Positions 11,145 through 23,714 of a stretch of DNA of 64,000 bases are shown one piece after another. A model generated the notes under the pieces. That model was not told the DNA's origin, made no database searches, and saw nothing but the letters and a program-made list of their open reading frames with translations. The DNA comes from Batkoa obscura (taxonomy: Eukaryota > Entomophthoromycota > Entomophthoromycetes > Entomophthorales > Batkoaceae). The stretch lies in the NCBI GenBank assembly GCA_030770535.1, contig JASVEC010000003.1:620001-684000 (forward strand). The letters are read 5' to 3'. The translations under genes were made by a program, and so were the position numbers. Each line of letters opens with the position of its first letter. The first letter of the stretch is position 1.

Positions 11145-14100
11145 TTACAATTCCGAATCATCTATCATATCTGAATCATATCTATCATTTTCTTCATAAT
11201 CTTCATAATTTTCTTCAAATCCTATATTATCTATATTGTTTACTTCTTCTGTAGATCCTTGATCGCTATCATCTTTATCAGAGATAGAAACAGCTCTCTT
11301 TCTTCTTTTTTTCTTTTTGTTAATAGTTTCATTAGTTGACGGAGAAGTTGTTTTTTCATTGTTGTCACTCAATAATACTATAGATGCAGTTTCATGGTTA
11401 CTATTGCTAATACTTTCTACATCATTTTCTTCATTTCCACTGTCATCATTATTTTCATTTGATACTACTTCCTGCTATAATATCATTTAGATATATCCTA
11501 ACATATTGTAACTGACTTACTTTTAAATTTACTTCTGGAGATGGGGATCTTAAGAATATATCCCTATTAATTCTATAATCTCTAATCACCGTTCTTTTAA
11601 ATTTTTGCATAATATCGAGCTATATCAAAAATTAAGTGAATACCTTATTAGGTTTAAATTATATTACCTTAAATATTTTTGCTATTTGAATCATACTATT
11701 TTCGAAGTTTTCAATGTTAAGCACCAAGCTGGATACAATTCGGATTTCCTTGTTATTACTTGCTTTTTTAAATTTACCCTTAGGTAATTTCCCAGCAGAT
11801 TTAGGTTTTCTTTTCTTAGTACCATTCGTTTTATCCAGAGAAAGCAAATGTGTAAGGAAGGTTGATACTTTATTATATAAAGTTTCACCTATTCTTTCAC
11901 ATAATTTAATAAGCATGTCTTTATTATATACCAATTTGGCAGCGATTTTCTATAGATTTAAATTGATATTAGAAATTAAATTTTAAAAAAATACTTACGA
12001 ATTTAATAAAACTATTCATAAACTTAAAAAACTTGCTTAAACACCCCAATACCTCTTCAGTGGAACTAGCACTAAAATGGGTTTCTGCTAACAGTTTAAA
12101 GGCGCTTACAAACACATTTAGTTTGGCACATATAACTTTCTCAACTTCAATCGAATTTTTTTCATTTCGAATCAAGAAAAATATTTCTTAAACGATATTA
12201 ACATGTTCAGCTTTAAAAATACTAGTTACCTTTATCTAAACTATTCTGCAAATGAATAAACTGAATATAAAATGCAAATTTATCTAATTCAGCATTAATG
12301 TGCAACAGCATAGTGTTTAAGCAAGGAGAAAGGTTCAGGTTGATATTCAGTTGGAAGCCCAAACACCAATAACTGTTTTCCTCATCATCGGATTCATATT
12401 CCTCTCCTTCAATTCGAATTTTGCTTAGAATATTTCTAAAGCAATCCGCAAGTTGAGGTAAAATAGTAAAATCAGAATCGAAATAGCCCAAATTTAGCTT
12501 AAACTTCAAGATTTCTTTGGATAGTGATATATCAGTAGCAGTTGAATTTTTGAACGTCTCGGTAAAAATGTCTTTTATCTTTTTTACATACAATTCAATA
12601 AGCTCTTCCTTTAAGTTATATTGATGTTTTTTATCCAGTAGTATTTTAAGCAATTTATTCACAATACTAAGTTGATACGTTGCCAATTTTTTATCTGAAT
12701 ATTTAACATGACTCTAAAAAATATTAAAATAATTTGGTTTAAATAAAACTATTATTACTATTAAGTCTCCAATAAATGGGAAAACAACTTCTTCTATTTC
12801 GAATGAATCATCTATGTTTACATAATTAAATACTGTGTTTAGTATCACTTTAAAATTCTCATGGAATTTATAATCATAATCATAAAATATGACTGAAGAT
12901 TTTAATATTGATTCATAACCAAGTCGATGACATTCTTCATCCTAACTTAATTAGCCTTTTATACAAAAAAATAAAATACTAATTACTAATATTGAAGTAT
13001 CTTTTGTATCTGAAATAAATACAGTGATTAAAAGAGCAAATATCTGTAGTGGATTTTGTTCGCTATCAATCTCCTGTTTAAAGCTTTTCGTAATCTACTA
13101 TTTTTAGTACTATCAAATAAACTTAATAATAGCTTACTTTATCTAAATGCCTATTGAATATTTCTAAAGCATAGTGTATTATTTTAGTTTCTGATAAAGG
13201 TGACCCATTCTCATCATTATCAGAATATGGAGTTGCGGCTAACTCAAACAATTTAGTGGCACTCTCTATAGATAGATAAGTAGCTTCAATTTCTTTTTTA
13301 GTTGTTGTCTTCCCTTTTTCTTGTTTATCGCTATTTTTAATATTCTCTGAAAAGTTCAAGAATTTTTTAATGAGCAATGAGATGCTATCCAATCCACTTT
13401 CTTCTTCATACCTTAGTTTGTAATCAACAATATTCTTGATTGTTAGTTTGATAACAATTCAAATAGTTATAGTTACCTCAAGTATGCCCAAAATAAGAGA
13501 AAGCTGCAAATAATTGAAGTGACCCTCTGTTGTCGTTAAACTGAATGAGGCCTCTTTGTCAAGTCCAAGGGTAGCTAATGTTGATTCTTTGAGTAGCAAA
13601 TCTAGGTCTTCAAATATTTGTTTTGATTTTTGGATATAAGAATAATCTATTTGATATTTAGTAAATATATTAATAAAACATTGATAAATATAAAGTCAGT
13701 ATACTTTGGTGGTTTGTATCATTTATCATACATGACAAAATTGCTTTTAAAAGCATTGGCAAGGGTTCAGTGATAGTAGATTCCTTATTATTGCTTAGTT
13801 TAATACATTGCTTAATCTTTACGATGCTTATATTTTCTTGTCTTAATTTAAAGTAGTTAAATGCCTAATTTATAAGTTATCAGGTTATACTAGAGTAAAA
13901 CAAATTACGTGGTCAGTTAAAAACCCGCCAATATATGGTTTAAGAGCTTCACATTCTTTTGAGCATTGTATTAGTCCTTCATAAAGCTCATTTTTAATAG
14001 AAGATTGTTGAGATAAGCAGCGACTTAAAATTCCTAAACCATGTTATAAAAACATACTATTACTATATCATACTTACCCAAAATTTCTAAACAAATTGGA

Positions 14101-16368
14101 TTTACATTCCCTTTTTCGTTATTTTCTGTCTTTATTGAAGTATCTGATGGTATAGTTTTAAGTAGAAGTATTAATCCATACACGGACACCCTACGACTTT
14201 CTTGAGACCTTAATATATATATTAATACAACACTTAACTTAATATTATATATATTACCTTGTAAAAATCCCCTTTTTAAGCACAATCATTAAACTATCTA
14301 AAAAAGGAGGAACAACTTTAATAATTGGTATCCATGCTTTTAACAAAGGCATTGCAGTGGAAAGAGATAAAGATATTATGATTGGTATCAAGTCTTTAAC
14401 TTTTGATGAAAGTGTTGGCAATTGATGTAAACTTGATTTTATAATTAAACTAAATAGTTTGATATACTGCTGAATTGAATCAGAATTAGATAGTATTCTA
14501 GTGATTATCTTTTCGAATATAGTAGGTTGGAATAACTCAATATTCTAAGTAAAGTAACAATTATATAATAGTAGTTATATAAAGATAGGATTACTGTATA
14601 AATTTTCAAAAGAATGAATTTAGCTAAAGAATGTGATTGATCTAAAGGAGACATATAGCCATTTTGTGGTGGTGTTTTCTGGGTTTCTTTTAAAGATTAG
14701 ATGATTTTTAATTTACATATTATTTACCTATAACTTGACCAAATGCTTTTGGTACAGTATCTAAAATAAAGATAAAGAATTCAACTAAACCATGATTCAC
14801 TTGATCCCACCCGTTTTTAGATTTAAATAGTAAAATATTAAACAACTCTGAAATTGATGAAAAATTATAGCAATGTTTCATTTCTAATAAATCATTACTA
14901 TATTAAATAAAAAACTAAACAGTAGTTGATTACCTTCCAATTGGTCTATTTTTTGTAAATCATCAAAATAATTAAGTAAGCATGTTTTAAGATAACTAAA
15001 AATCTAAATTTTAATAATAGCTAATAGACAGTGTAGTACTTACTTCATCTTCAAAGCGTTGAATTGTTGATAATGATAATAATATGGATAGCGTAAATGG
15101 TGATAAATACAAAGTTTTACCAAGCTTTAAAAATTTAATTAAGAATAACCCAAGATTCTAAGGAATAAGTAAATTTATTTAACGATAATAAATAACAAAC
15201 CTGATCTTGTTTAACTGCCATAAGTAAATGTAATAAAATAGTCCCTTCAACTGAGTTTTTATAAGTAAAACTATCATCCTCAATAAATTGATTGTTATCA
15301 TCTTTTTCTGGCATGTTATACTTATTAAAATAACAAATAATTTGGGATATTATTTGATTTTTTAAACCCTATTCATTTTATAATTATAAGATAAAATAAA
15401 ATTGTTACAAATATTACCTTTTTGCTTAACAGAAGTAATTGGTAAACGAAAGGAGGTATTTCGTCAATTTCAATCTCATACCAAATACTTTAAAATTATT
15501 AAAAAATATATTATTCTAAAAAAATATTACCTTGCAGTTTTAGTTACAATTAATTTTAAATTATCTTGACTTAAAACGATTTCATTAAATGAATTAACAA
15601 TCAATGAAGCTTTCGAAGACGACCATTTAGTAGTAGTACAAAAATCCTTAATAATATTGCTAAGATATTCATCTGATTTTGAAGGATTATCAATAAGCCT
15701 ATCGTTGCCTTCTTTACTATTTTGAATTGATTTTAAAAATTGAGAAAATATGGAAAAGATTTTTGTATTGATGTTGTTCTCTTTATCCAAATCTTCTAAT
15801 AATTTATCAAAGAAATAAGTTAATGCATCAAGACAAAATAGTTCCATCTAAAATATTAATATAAATTCAACTAACTTATAAACAACATACTTCAATGCAC
15901 AATAATATTTCTGAGGAAATCGTGTCATATATCGATGAGCTTTCGCTTTCATTTTTGTTCAACCTAATGTTTAAACTAAATGTATTTATTTCAATCAATA
16001 AATTTACCATTTAACAAATATATCTAAAATAAATATGTGAACCTTTGTCCTTAAATCATCTTCTATTTTGTTATCTAAAATCAGGCTAAATTTAAAATCA
16101 TTTGTTTTTACTGCTTATTTACCACCCATTGTTAATTTTAAAAAGCTAAACAAGTCAGCTATATCTTGTTGAGGAAAGGAAACCAATTCATTATTCAAAG
16201 TATTTTTTGTGAAAATACAAATCTAATCAAAATTTACATTTAGAATAAACATAGACTGATATTATTTACCTCATCATATCTTTGGTTCCATATTGATTGT
16301 ATTCCTTCTAAGTCTCTGTTTCTTCCTATCGTCAATATTTCTTCTGTTGTTATCGGGTTTTCATTCAT
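11145..16368 (-). CDS. FANCI: Fanconi anaemia group I protein (FANCI)
   Basis: About twenty small exons encode roughly 1,350 residues, starting MNENPITTEEIL and ending in an acidic tail with a basic KKKKRRKRA patch. FANCI pairs with FANCD2 as a DNA clamp at interstrand crosslinks. Recognisable blocks include EIPPFVYQLLLLSKK, VEGTILLHLLMAVKQD, LSPFTLSILLSLSTIQRFED, LSRCLSQQSS-KNELYEGL and, near the C-terminus, NIENFENSMIQIAKIF followed by RDYRINRDIFL. Each aligns with human FANCI in the same order. The block around human Lys523 (ARKSAVAGFLLLLK) reads SRRVSVYGLILLLK here (codon at 14190-14192), so the acceptor lysine is Arg. Introns are 45-70 bp with GT..AG ends. Exact junctions of some middle exons are not resolved. 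No stop or frameshift was seen in the parts I translated. Confidence 0.9.
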
Positions 16369-17162
16369 TTTAAATAAAAAGCTGATATAAATTCGATTTT
16401 TTTGCTGAAACAGCCTATTTGATATTTAAGCCAATCATTTGTTAAATGCTTAAGTCTACTCAATTTTTTATTACTTAATATAGCTAATTACTAGGGAATT
16501 GCTACATCAAATATTATATTTAAAATACTAGTAGAAATGCATTCAAGCTGAAAGTACTTTGATGTATCATTTAAATTGTTTAAATTACTTGAATTTTAAT
16601 GAATTTGTTACTTTAAACTATTTAATACAAGTATACTTAATATTTATACATTTTTAAAGAAAGCATCTACCCTTACTGAAGCATTCTTAATCATCTATAA
16701 AATGTTTATATTTTTCATTTATAGTCTATTTACTGGTAACACTTTCATTAAAATTCAATTAGCCTTTTAAAAGACGTAATTAACTTTTTATAATATATAA
16801 AAAAGAACTTGAATTTTTGAAGTTAAAATTTATTGTTTTAAATTAAAACACTCAAAAAGAAATCTTCTGAATTATATCAAATCTGTATATTTGGCAATAT
16901 AAACTATGTATTTGAATAAATTGCAATCAGAAATTTCCTATTGCTTATGAAATTCCAAAGTTATTGAAAATAAAAAACGTCAATAGTGATTTTAAAACAT
17001 TGCTTATTGATAAAAAATTAAACCTCTCTAGAAAGTATGGTAAGCTTTCAAACGAAAATGCTGCAGTTTTTTTAGCCAAGTTGGGAAAATGAATTCTTGC
17101 AAAACAATTAAAATTGATGACAAGTGCTTCATAGAAATTTACTTTTTATATAATTAATAAAA
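16369..17162. promoter_or_regulatory. Divergent intergenic region, FANCI/CCDC174
   Basis: About 800 bp, extremely AT-rich, between divergent genes. It presumably carries both promoters. No gene, repeat or clear motif was found. Confidence 0.4.
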
Positions 17163-18362
17163 ATGTCCAATAAAAAAGTTATTGAACTTAATGCAGGAAC
17201 AGTAAGCAATTTATATATACTAAAAAAGCTGTTTTAAAAAGATTTAGATACTTGACTTGAAAGCTGAGTTAGCTAGGCGTGAAGAAGAGGCTAAAAAAGA
17301 GCATGAAGTTTTTAAAATTACAGGAGTAAAGCCAGCCAAAAAAGGACTGGTAACTTGAAATTAAAAAGTATTTTGATTAATTAAACAGTTTTAAAGAAAA
17401 AAGATGTGTTTGATAAGTCTAACGTTGGTATTGAAAAAAGAAAAGCTATGGATGCTGTTAATAAAAACCCAAAATCGTTGGAAGACCTGGAACGTTTAGA
17501 ATTATCAAAAAGAACACTTGAAAAAAAAGCAAAGATTTATGAAAAGCTTTTAGAAGGTAACCAACTCTTTAGTAATATTGAAAACGATTTAACTTTATTA
17601 GAAGGAAAAGAGTTTAATGAAATGGATGACAATATGTTAATTGATTTTGAAAAGAAGGCTTGGGAGCAGGAAGGAAAAACAGTAATTAACTATCCCTAAA
17701 AGATGTCCTGAGATTAATCTTTTGTAGGATAATAAGAAACAAGATGAAGATTCCGAAGCTTGGGTCGAATATATTGATGAATTTGGAAGAACAAGAGTTG
17801 GTAGAAGAGAAGAAGTTGAATCTCTCAAGCCAAAAAATGATGGGCCTGAGCTATTATCTAAAGATATGGAAAGGGAGTTAGAAAGACAGAGATGGGAAAA
17901 GGAGATGGAAGAAGAAAATGCAAATGGTATATTGTTAAATATTTTTATCAATATAGGTTTTAATTTATTTAGAATATACACATTTTGATAGGGATAAAGG
18001 TAATGATTAAATATTTTATTTGATTTAGTCTAATATTTATAGAATTGAGAAATTTGGGAGTTGGCTTTTATAAATTTTCAAAAGATGAAGATGAGAGAGC
18101 TGAGCAGATTAAAGAATTAACTAAATTAAGAAAAGAGGTAATATAATACATACTTACGTAACCATTTATTTATTTGATTCAGACTGAGCTGAAAAGATCT
18201 TTACACACTTCTATACAAAATATAAAGAAAAGCAAGATTGAAAAAAGAATGAATAAAGTTGCAAAGTTAAGGGAGAAGCGATTAAATGGAATCCAAGAAG
18301 ATATTAGAAGTGGTAGAGCTTTAACTGAAGACAAAATAGCTGCCTTTTTGAAGAAAATATGA
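17163..18362 (+). CDS. CCDC174: CCDC174-like nuclear coiled-coil protein
   Basis: Several exons encode roughly 280 highly charged residues. Family blocks in order: NAGTILDLKAELARREEEA at the N-terminus, VFDKSNVGIEKRKAMDA, LSKRTLEKKAKIYEKLL, MLIDFEKKAW, then EAWVEYIDEFGRTRVGRREE. The last corresponds to the EEWVDYVDSLGRSRR signature of animal CCDC174. Next come LLSKDMERELERQRWEKE, LRNLGVGFYKFSKDEDERA and a Lys/Arg-rich coiled-coil tail. The animal protein is nuclear and reported to associate with splicing and exon-junction factors. Here that role is inferred from homology. The tail is shorter than in animals, which have a Pro-rich extension. Introns are about 45-60 bp, for example after GKT at about 17681. 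Mostly helical, with no membrane segment. Confidence 0.85.
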
Positions 18363-18827
18363 GTTAGTAGTATCTGCTACTAGTTTGTTATTTTTATGTT
18401 CATTATAGCTATTTATTAAACAAGTTCATATTTTAAACTTTAGACTTATTTTAATATAAATAAAAAACTATCCAAATAAATTTTTATTGAGATTTACATG
18501 ATCTTCATTTGAACTCCATATTTGAAACATTATTTATAAACATTCAATATAAATCAACAATATAGTTATATTATCATTTAAATTTCCACATGTCTATACA
18601 GTCCAAATAATCCGACTAAAGTATTAAACTTAGTACTTTGATTTACAATCTGAAAATAAAATCCATATTAATTAAATGATTTTTTATTGTAGCTGATACT
18701 TTTGTTTATATTTACTGACATAATCGACCTAAAAAAACCCATTTATTTATAAGCATTAAACATTCTAATCAAAATCTAGATTAAAAATAATTTATTTACT
18801 AATTGCTATTTTAATAAAAAACAAAAA
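18363..18827. other. Intergenic, CCDC174 to bS6m
   Basis: 465 bp between convergent genes. It must hold two 3' ends. Nothing else was seen. Confidence 0.4.
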
Positions 18828-19261
18828 TTAAGCTCTAGGTTCGGTATCAATTTTATCGGCAACTTTGATAATACCATGTCTAATAACTCTAGGATCTACT
18901 TTTAATTTGTTACCAAGATCAACCAAAGCGTTTGGATTAGCATGAAAATTTAACAAATAATATCTATACAAAAATAAATCCTATCAATATTTACCTTTCT
19001 TGTATATGTACTCTAAATTACCTTCCGGCATGAAAATATTCTTGATGACGCTTCATAGGATAAGGTAAAGTTTTTTGATGTAAATCTTTAATTTCAGTGA
19101 CTACTCCTTTATGGTTCCATATTGTTTGTACACTTCTTTTCATTAAATCCTTGATATTATTCTAAATCATTTTGTTAACTCCTTGTAATAATTATTGTCA
19201 TTAATTGTCTTACTGGATTTAATTTTGGTCGTACTATTAATGATAATTCATATAATGGCAT
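18828..19261 (-). CDS. MRP17: Mitochondrial small-subunit ribosomal protein bS6m
   Basis: Three exons give about 107 residues of the ribosomal S6 family. It starts MPLYELSLIVRP, the canonical opening of mitochondrial and bacterial S6. It continues LMKRSVQTIWNHKGVVTEI and LHQKTLPYPMKRHQEYFHAG, then after an intron RYYLLNFHANPNALVDL, ending DTEPRA. S6 pairs with S18 on the platform of the small ribosomal subunit. The first exon is only 16 codons, ending at a GTAAGA donor. No classical presequence is evident, which is usual for this protein. It lies divergent to CCDC174 and head-to-tail with NDUFS1, so two mitochondrial genes adjoin. Confidence 0.9.
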
Positions 19262-19601
19262 TTTGATTCTATATTTTTTTAAAATAAATTTTGTTCATTT
19301 TTTAGATTATTATTAAGTAAACTCATTTTGGCCCAGTTAATTTATGGGATTAATTTAGTTACATTGCTCTAGTATAGCAAATATGGTATTTTAAAATAAA
19401 ACTAGGTGTAATATAATATATAAAAGATGTTTAAATATAGTCAAACTAATATTCAAATTGAATTTATTATGATTTTTTTAATCTAAAAATAGGAAAGCAT
19501 AAAATGAGATATCTTAATTTTAAGTTTGATTTTTAATAAAAATATCTAATCCAACTAGACGATACTACGATAAAGAAAACAAAAGTACTACTATATTAAA
19601 T
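19262..19601. other. Intergenic, NDUFS1 to bS6m
   Basis: 340 bp between two minus-strand genes. It holds the NDUFS1 3' end and the likely bS6m promoter. No clear motif. Confidence 0.4.
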
Positions 19602-21827
19602 TTAAGCAAAAGCTGCTTGAGGTTCATCTAGTGTTTCGCCTTTTGTGAATGCGGTGGAGCACTTAGCCATAGTAGGAGATGATCTAGCAATTGGATTAGT
19701 AAGATAGAAGTCACCTAATGGATTTAATAAAGCTCCAGAAGCTTTAGAATCTTTGGAAATTAATTGGCTTAATCCCAATAATGGTGAGATGCTTGTTGAT
19801 TCAATTTCATCATAACAGACTAAGGTTGGGGATACATCGCTCATACGATCACGTAAAGCAACAATATCATCATAAGGTAATGTAGCTCCTGCAACTTCAG
19901 ATAATGCACGAATAATCTTCCAATCTTCACGGGAAGCTCCTGGAGGTGGAACTGCAGATCTTGTTTGTTGAGATCTTCCTTCAGTATTAACGTAAGTAGC
20001 ATTCTTTTCAGTATAGGCGGAACCTGGTAAAATAACATCAGCATATTGGGCACCAGCGTCACCATGGTGACCTTGATAGACTACAAAGGCGCCTTTTGGA
20101 ACATCTTTGGTGGTGATATTATCAGCATTTAATAAGTAAACAAGAGATGGCTCAGTTTGGTTAGTTGGGTTAGAGGAGTAACCTATATCAAGAGCAGCGG
20201 TGCGACTAGCATCACGCTGAAGTAAATTGTATCCATTCCATCCTTCTTGAATAAACTTAGATTGATATTTTTCAATTAATTTGGCTATTTCTGAGAAAGT
20301 GGAAGCAGCATTATCAGATTCAGCAACTCCTGAACCAACAATGATCATAGGTTTCTTTGCTTCTGCTAAACGTTTAGCAAATTCACCCTTTCCTGATACA
20401 AGTTCAGAAATAGCACTTGCATCACTTCCTAAATAATTGTAATCGCATGTAAGTTTAACTTCTTCTCCAATTAATGCTACATCAAGCTGTCCGCTAATAT
20501 ATGATTTACGAATTTTAGAGTTGATAATTGGTGCTTCATGACGTGGGTTAGTACCAACAAGTAAAACTAAATCAGCTTCTTCAACACCAAGAATTGAAGA
20601 GTTGAAAATATAATTGGAACGGAAATCGGTTTCATAAACTGCTTTCTTGTCTCCATTGTTTCCTTCTAATGTTAAATTTTCTGATCCGAGTTTGTTGAAT
20701 AAATCTTTAAGAGCAACTAAACTTTCAGCATCTGCAAGTTGTCCTGCAATGGCTTTAATACTTTTAGGATCAACTGATTTGATCTTAGATGCAATAATCT
20801 CTAGGGCATCAGCCCATGTTGAAGGGGTAAAACGGGAACCTTCTCTAACTAATGGTAAAGTTAAACGTTGTCTCTTAAGACCATCATAAGCAAAACGAGT
20901 TTTATCTGAGATCCATTCTTCATTAACTTCTTCATTTAAACGTGGGAGGATACGCATAACTTCAGTACCACGAGAATCAACTCTGATATTGCTGCCCACA
21001 GCGTCCATAACATCGATACTCTCAGTCTTTTTCAATTCCCAAGGACGAGCAGTCATAGCATATGGTTTTGAGGTCAATGCACCGACAGGACAAAGATCAA
21101 TAATATTACCAGACATTTCTGAGTTCAAAGTTTTTTCAATATAAGTGCCTATTTGCATGTCATTACCACGTCCAGAAGTTCCAAGTTCAGAAACCCCAGC
21201 AACTTCGTTAGCAAAACGTACACAACGAGTACAGTGAATACAACGGGTCATTATAGTCTTAACCAAAGGACCAAAGTTTTTATTTTCTACAGCACGTTTA
21301 CCTGCAGGTTCAAGATAACGAGAGCGATCAGAACCATATCTCATAGATTGATCTTGTAAGTCACATTCTCCTCCCTGATCACAAACTGGACAATCTAAAG
21401 GATGGTTAGAAAGTAAAAATTCCATAACACCTTCTCTGGCTTTCTTTACAAGTGGGGTATCGGTATGAACTTTCATACCTGGCATAATTGGGAAAGCACA
21501 TGAAGCAACTGGTTTAGGAGATTTTTCAAGCTCAACTAAACACATACGACAATTACCAGCTACACCTAAACGTTCGTGATAGCAGAATCTTGGAATGTCA
21601 ACTCCAGCTTTCTCACATGCTTGAATAAGTGCTGAGCCTTCTTCAACTTTAATAGAATTTCCATTTATAAAGATCTCTACTTCTTTTTTACTACTTTTTG
21701 AGGTAGAGAATTGTCTCAAACCTTCATTTAAAGATTAAAAAAAATTCGTTTACCATTAATGATAGTTACCTTTACTGATGTGATTTATATAGCGTAATGA
21801 TATCGATTTTGAATTTAAACGCATCAT
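19602..21827 (-). CDS. NDUFS1: Complex I 75-kDa subunit (NDUFS1/NuoG)
   Basis: Two exons (21827-21770 and 21721-19602) give 725 residues. The short first exon encodes an Arg/Ser-rich mitochondrial presequence ([19 protein letters not shown]). The body holds the iron-sulfur ligands of the electron wire: [20 protein letters not shown] and a downstream Cys for the [2Fe-2S] cluster, [18 protein letters not shown] for the His-ligated cluster, and [10 protein letters not shown] with [12 protein letters not shown] for a [4Fe-4S] cluster. A molybdopterin-oxidoreductase-like domain fills the rest, without an active site, as in all NDUFS1. It forms the peripheral arm of mitochondrial NADH dehydrogenase. 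It excludes lineages that lost complex I. Codon use is notably richer in G and C than in its neighbours, as expected for high expression. Confidence 0.97.
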
Positions 21828-23107
21828 GATTTGTATTGTAATTTATAAGTGGAAGCTTGACTTTGATTGCTTCAAAAGTACATACAGTTAAAAATTAAAT
21901 CAATATAATTTAGATTAAATAAATTTAATCTAATCTCTGCATCTTCATAGTCACTTGCTTTGATTGGTTGCTTGGTTTCGAAAAACAAATCATTTCGCAT
22001 TTTTATTTTTATGTTTTATTTGCTTCAGTTTTTTATTAGCCAATTTTTATAGTTTAATTGGTTGGCTAAATTTTAAAGAATCAAATCAAAAATATAATCA
22101 ATTTTGATCCATGATGAGATTATCAAAAGATTTTAGTGATTTTAACTGGCTTTTAAAAACTCAATATAAGAAATCCTGAAGTTTAACTAGATAAATACTA
22201 TTTTATTTTAAAATTAAATAAAGTTTAAATATTAATAATATTAAAGTATATTTGTACAAAAATAACGAATTTGCACCAGTTTTTAATATTACAATAAGCC
22301 ATTTTATATGAAGCCATGTGGTTTTGATGAAGTAAATTATATTTTTTCTTGGTGGCTTATTTTAAAAATAATTCAATTTTAAAAACATTTATGTGGGAAC
22401 ATTCTTTTGTCATATTTTAGTGTACTTATATGCAGCGTAAAATAAGAAAATTATAACCAATACTAAAGAATAAAAGACACTTCCTTATATTGTTAATTCA
22501 ATAAGTTTTTTTAGTTGATAATCGTTAAAATCACATTTTATTTTTAATATTACATTTATCTATTATAAATAGAAATAGAGTGCTATTGACTTTAAAACTC
22601 GGTAGATTTTTTTATAAAAAGTAGTTTAAAAACAACAAATCTATTAAAAATATTAGTTATTTTACAATAAAAATGAATTACGATGTATTTACGATTTATA
22701 TGACACTTTGTAAAACAATTATATTATGATAGTAAAGAACCAATGGATTTAAAATTTATATAAGTTAATCCTGTTTGATTGTAGCATAGCTTTATAAGTT
22801 GAATTTATTTAGTATATAATATTATGCGAAAGTTATTACCATCCTAAGTTAATAGTGTGTTATTGTACTTTCAAATGAACAATATCTATATTATAAAATT
22901 ATAAAATTATAAAAAAGATTATTTATATTATTATTTGAGCTAATATATAAGATTAATACAATATTTATAATGAATAAAGTATTAAATTAAATCAATTTTA
23001 ATTATAATAAAAATTCATAATAAAAAGATCACAAAATTAACATAAATTTTCCCATTTAACTGTTTCTTTAGCGGAAAATAATTTACATTACAAAGGGCTT
23101 TAGTATA
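21828..23107. other. Intergenic upstream of NDUFS1
   Basis: About 1.28 kb, nearly pure A/T in places. NDUFS1 promoter sequence is expected near 21830-22100. No gene or repeat copy was seen before the transposon pair at 23108. Confidence 0.4.
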
Positions 23108-23208
23108 TGGGGGTATTTTTTTTGGCTTCATTATTTTTTCCATTTTTTAAGCGCTATTTCAGCAGAAAGATTGTTACTAAAATTCTTAAACATAAAAATA
23201 CATCTCCA
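23108..23208 (-). mobile_element. ~100-bp TIR element, family 1, copy 1
   Basis: Begins TGGGGGTATTTTT and ends CATCTCCA with TA on both sides. It carries the family interior GCTATTT, GTTACTAAAATTCTTAAACA in reverse orientation. It abuts copy 2 through a single shared TA. Confidence 0.85.
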
Positions 23209-23210
23209 TA

Positions 23211-23309
23211 CGGGGAAGTATTTTGTGTTTAAGAATTTTAGTAACAATTTTTCTACTCAAATAGTACTTAAAAGATGGAAAAAGTGATGAAGCCAAAGAA
23301 ACACCCACA
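23211..23309 (+). mobile_element. ~100-bp TIR element, family 1, copy 2
   Basis: Forward copy starting CGGGGAAGTATTTTGTG and ending AACACCCACA, then TA. The interior ACTCAAATAGTACTTAAAAG is diagnostic. It is back-to-back with copy 1. Confidence 0.85.
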
Positions 23310-23422
23310 TAATGTTTATTCTAAATATTAATATTTAAATGTTTCATGCTTTTTTTTAATAAAATATATATGAGAATATTTACATGAGCAAAAGTGCTTA
23401 TAAAATTTTATATTTGAATATT

Positions 23423-23521
23423 TGGGGGTGTTTTTTTGGCTTCATCACTTTTTCCATCTTTTAAGTACTATTTGAGTAGAAAAATTGTTACTAAAATTCT
23501 TAAACACAAAAATACTTCCTA
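23423..23521 (-). mobile_element. ~100-bp TIR element, family 1, copy 3
   Basis: Reverse copy beginning TGGGGGTGTTTTTTTGGC. The far terminal repeat is eroded to ACTTCCTA. Family interior is otherwise intact. Confidence 0.8.
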
Positions 23522-23714
23522 TTTAGTCTTTTAATATTTATTTAGCATTGTGAGTGATTAAACAAAGTGATTTTCTTGTATTTTTAAATAAAGAAAAGTA
23601 TCTATGAATAGTTATAAACATTCTAAAAAATACTACGAAATTATTAAAAATGGGAAACTTGGTTAACAAAAAAATATTAAAAATTATGACACTTTATTGT
23701 TTTAAAGAAAATGT

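Noticed and set aside
20647-21359. Long open frames antisense to NDUFS1
   Set aside because: They mirror the codon pattern of NDUFS1 and match no family.
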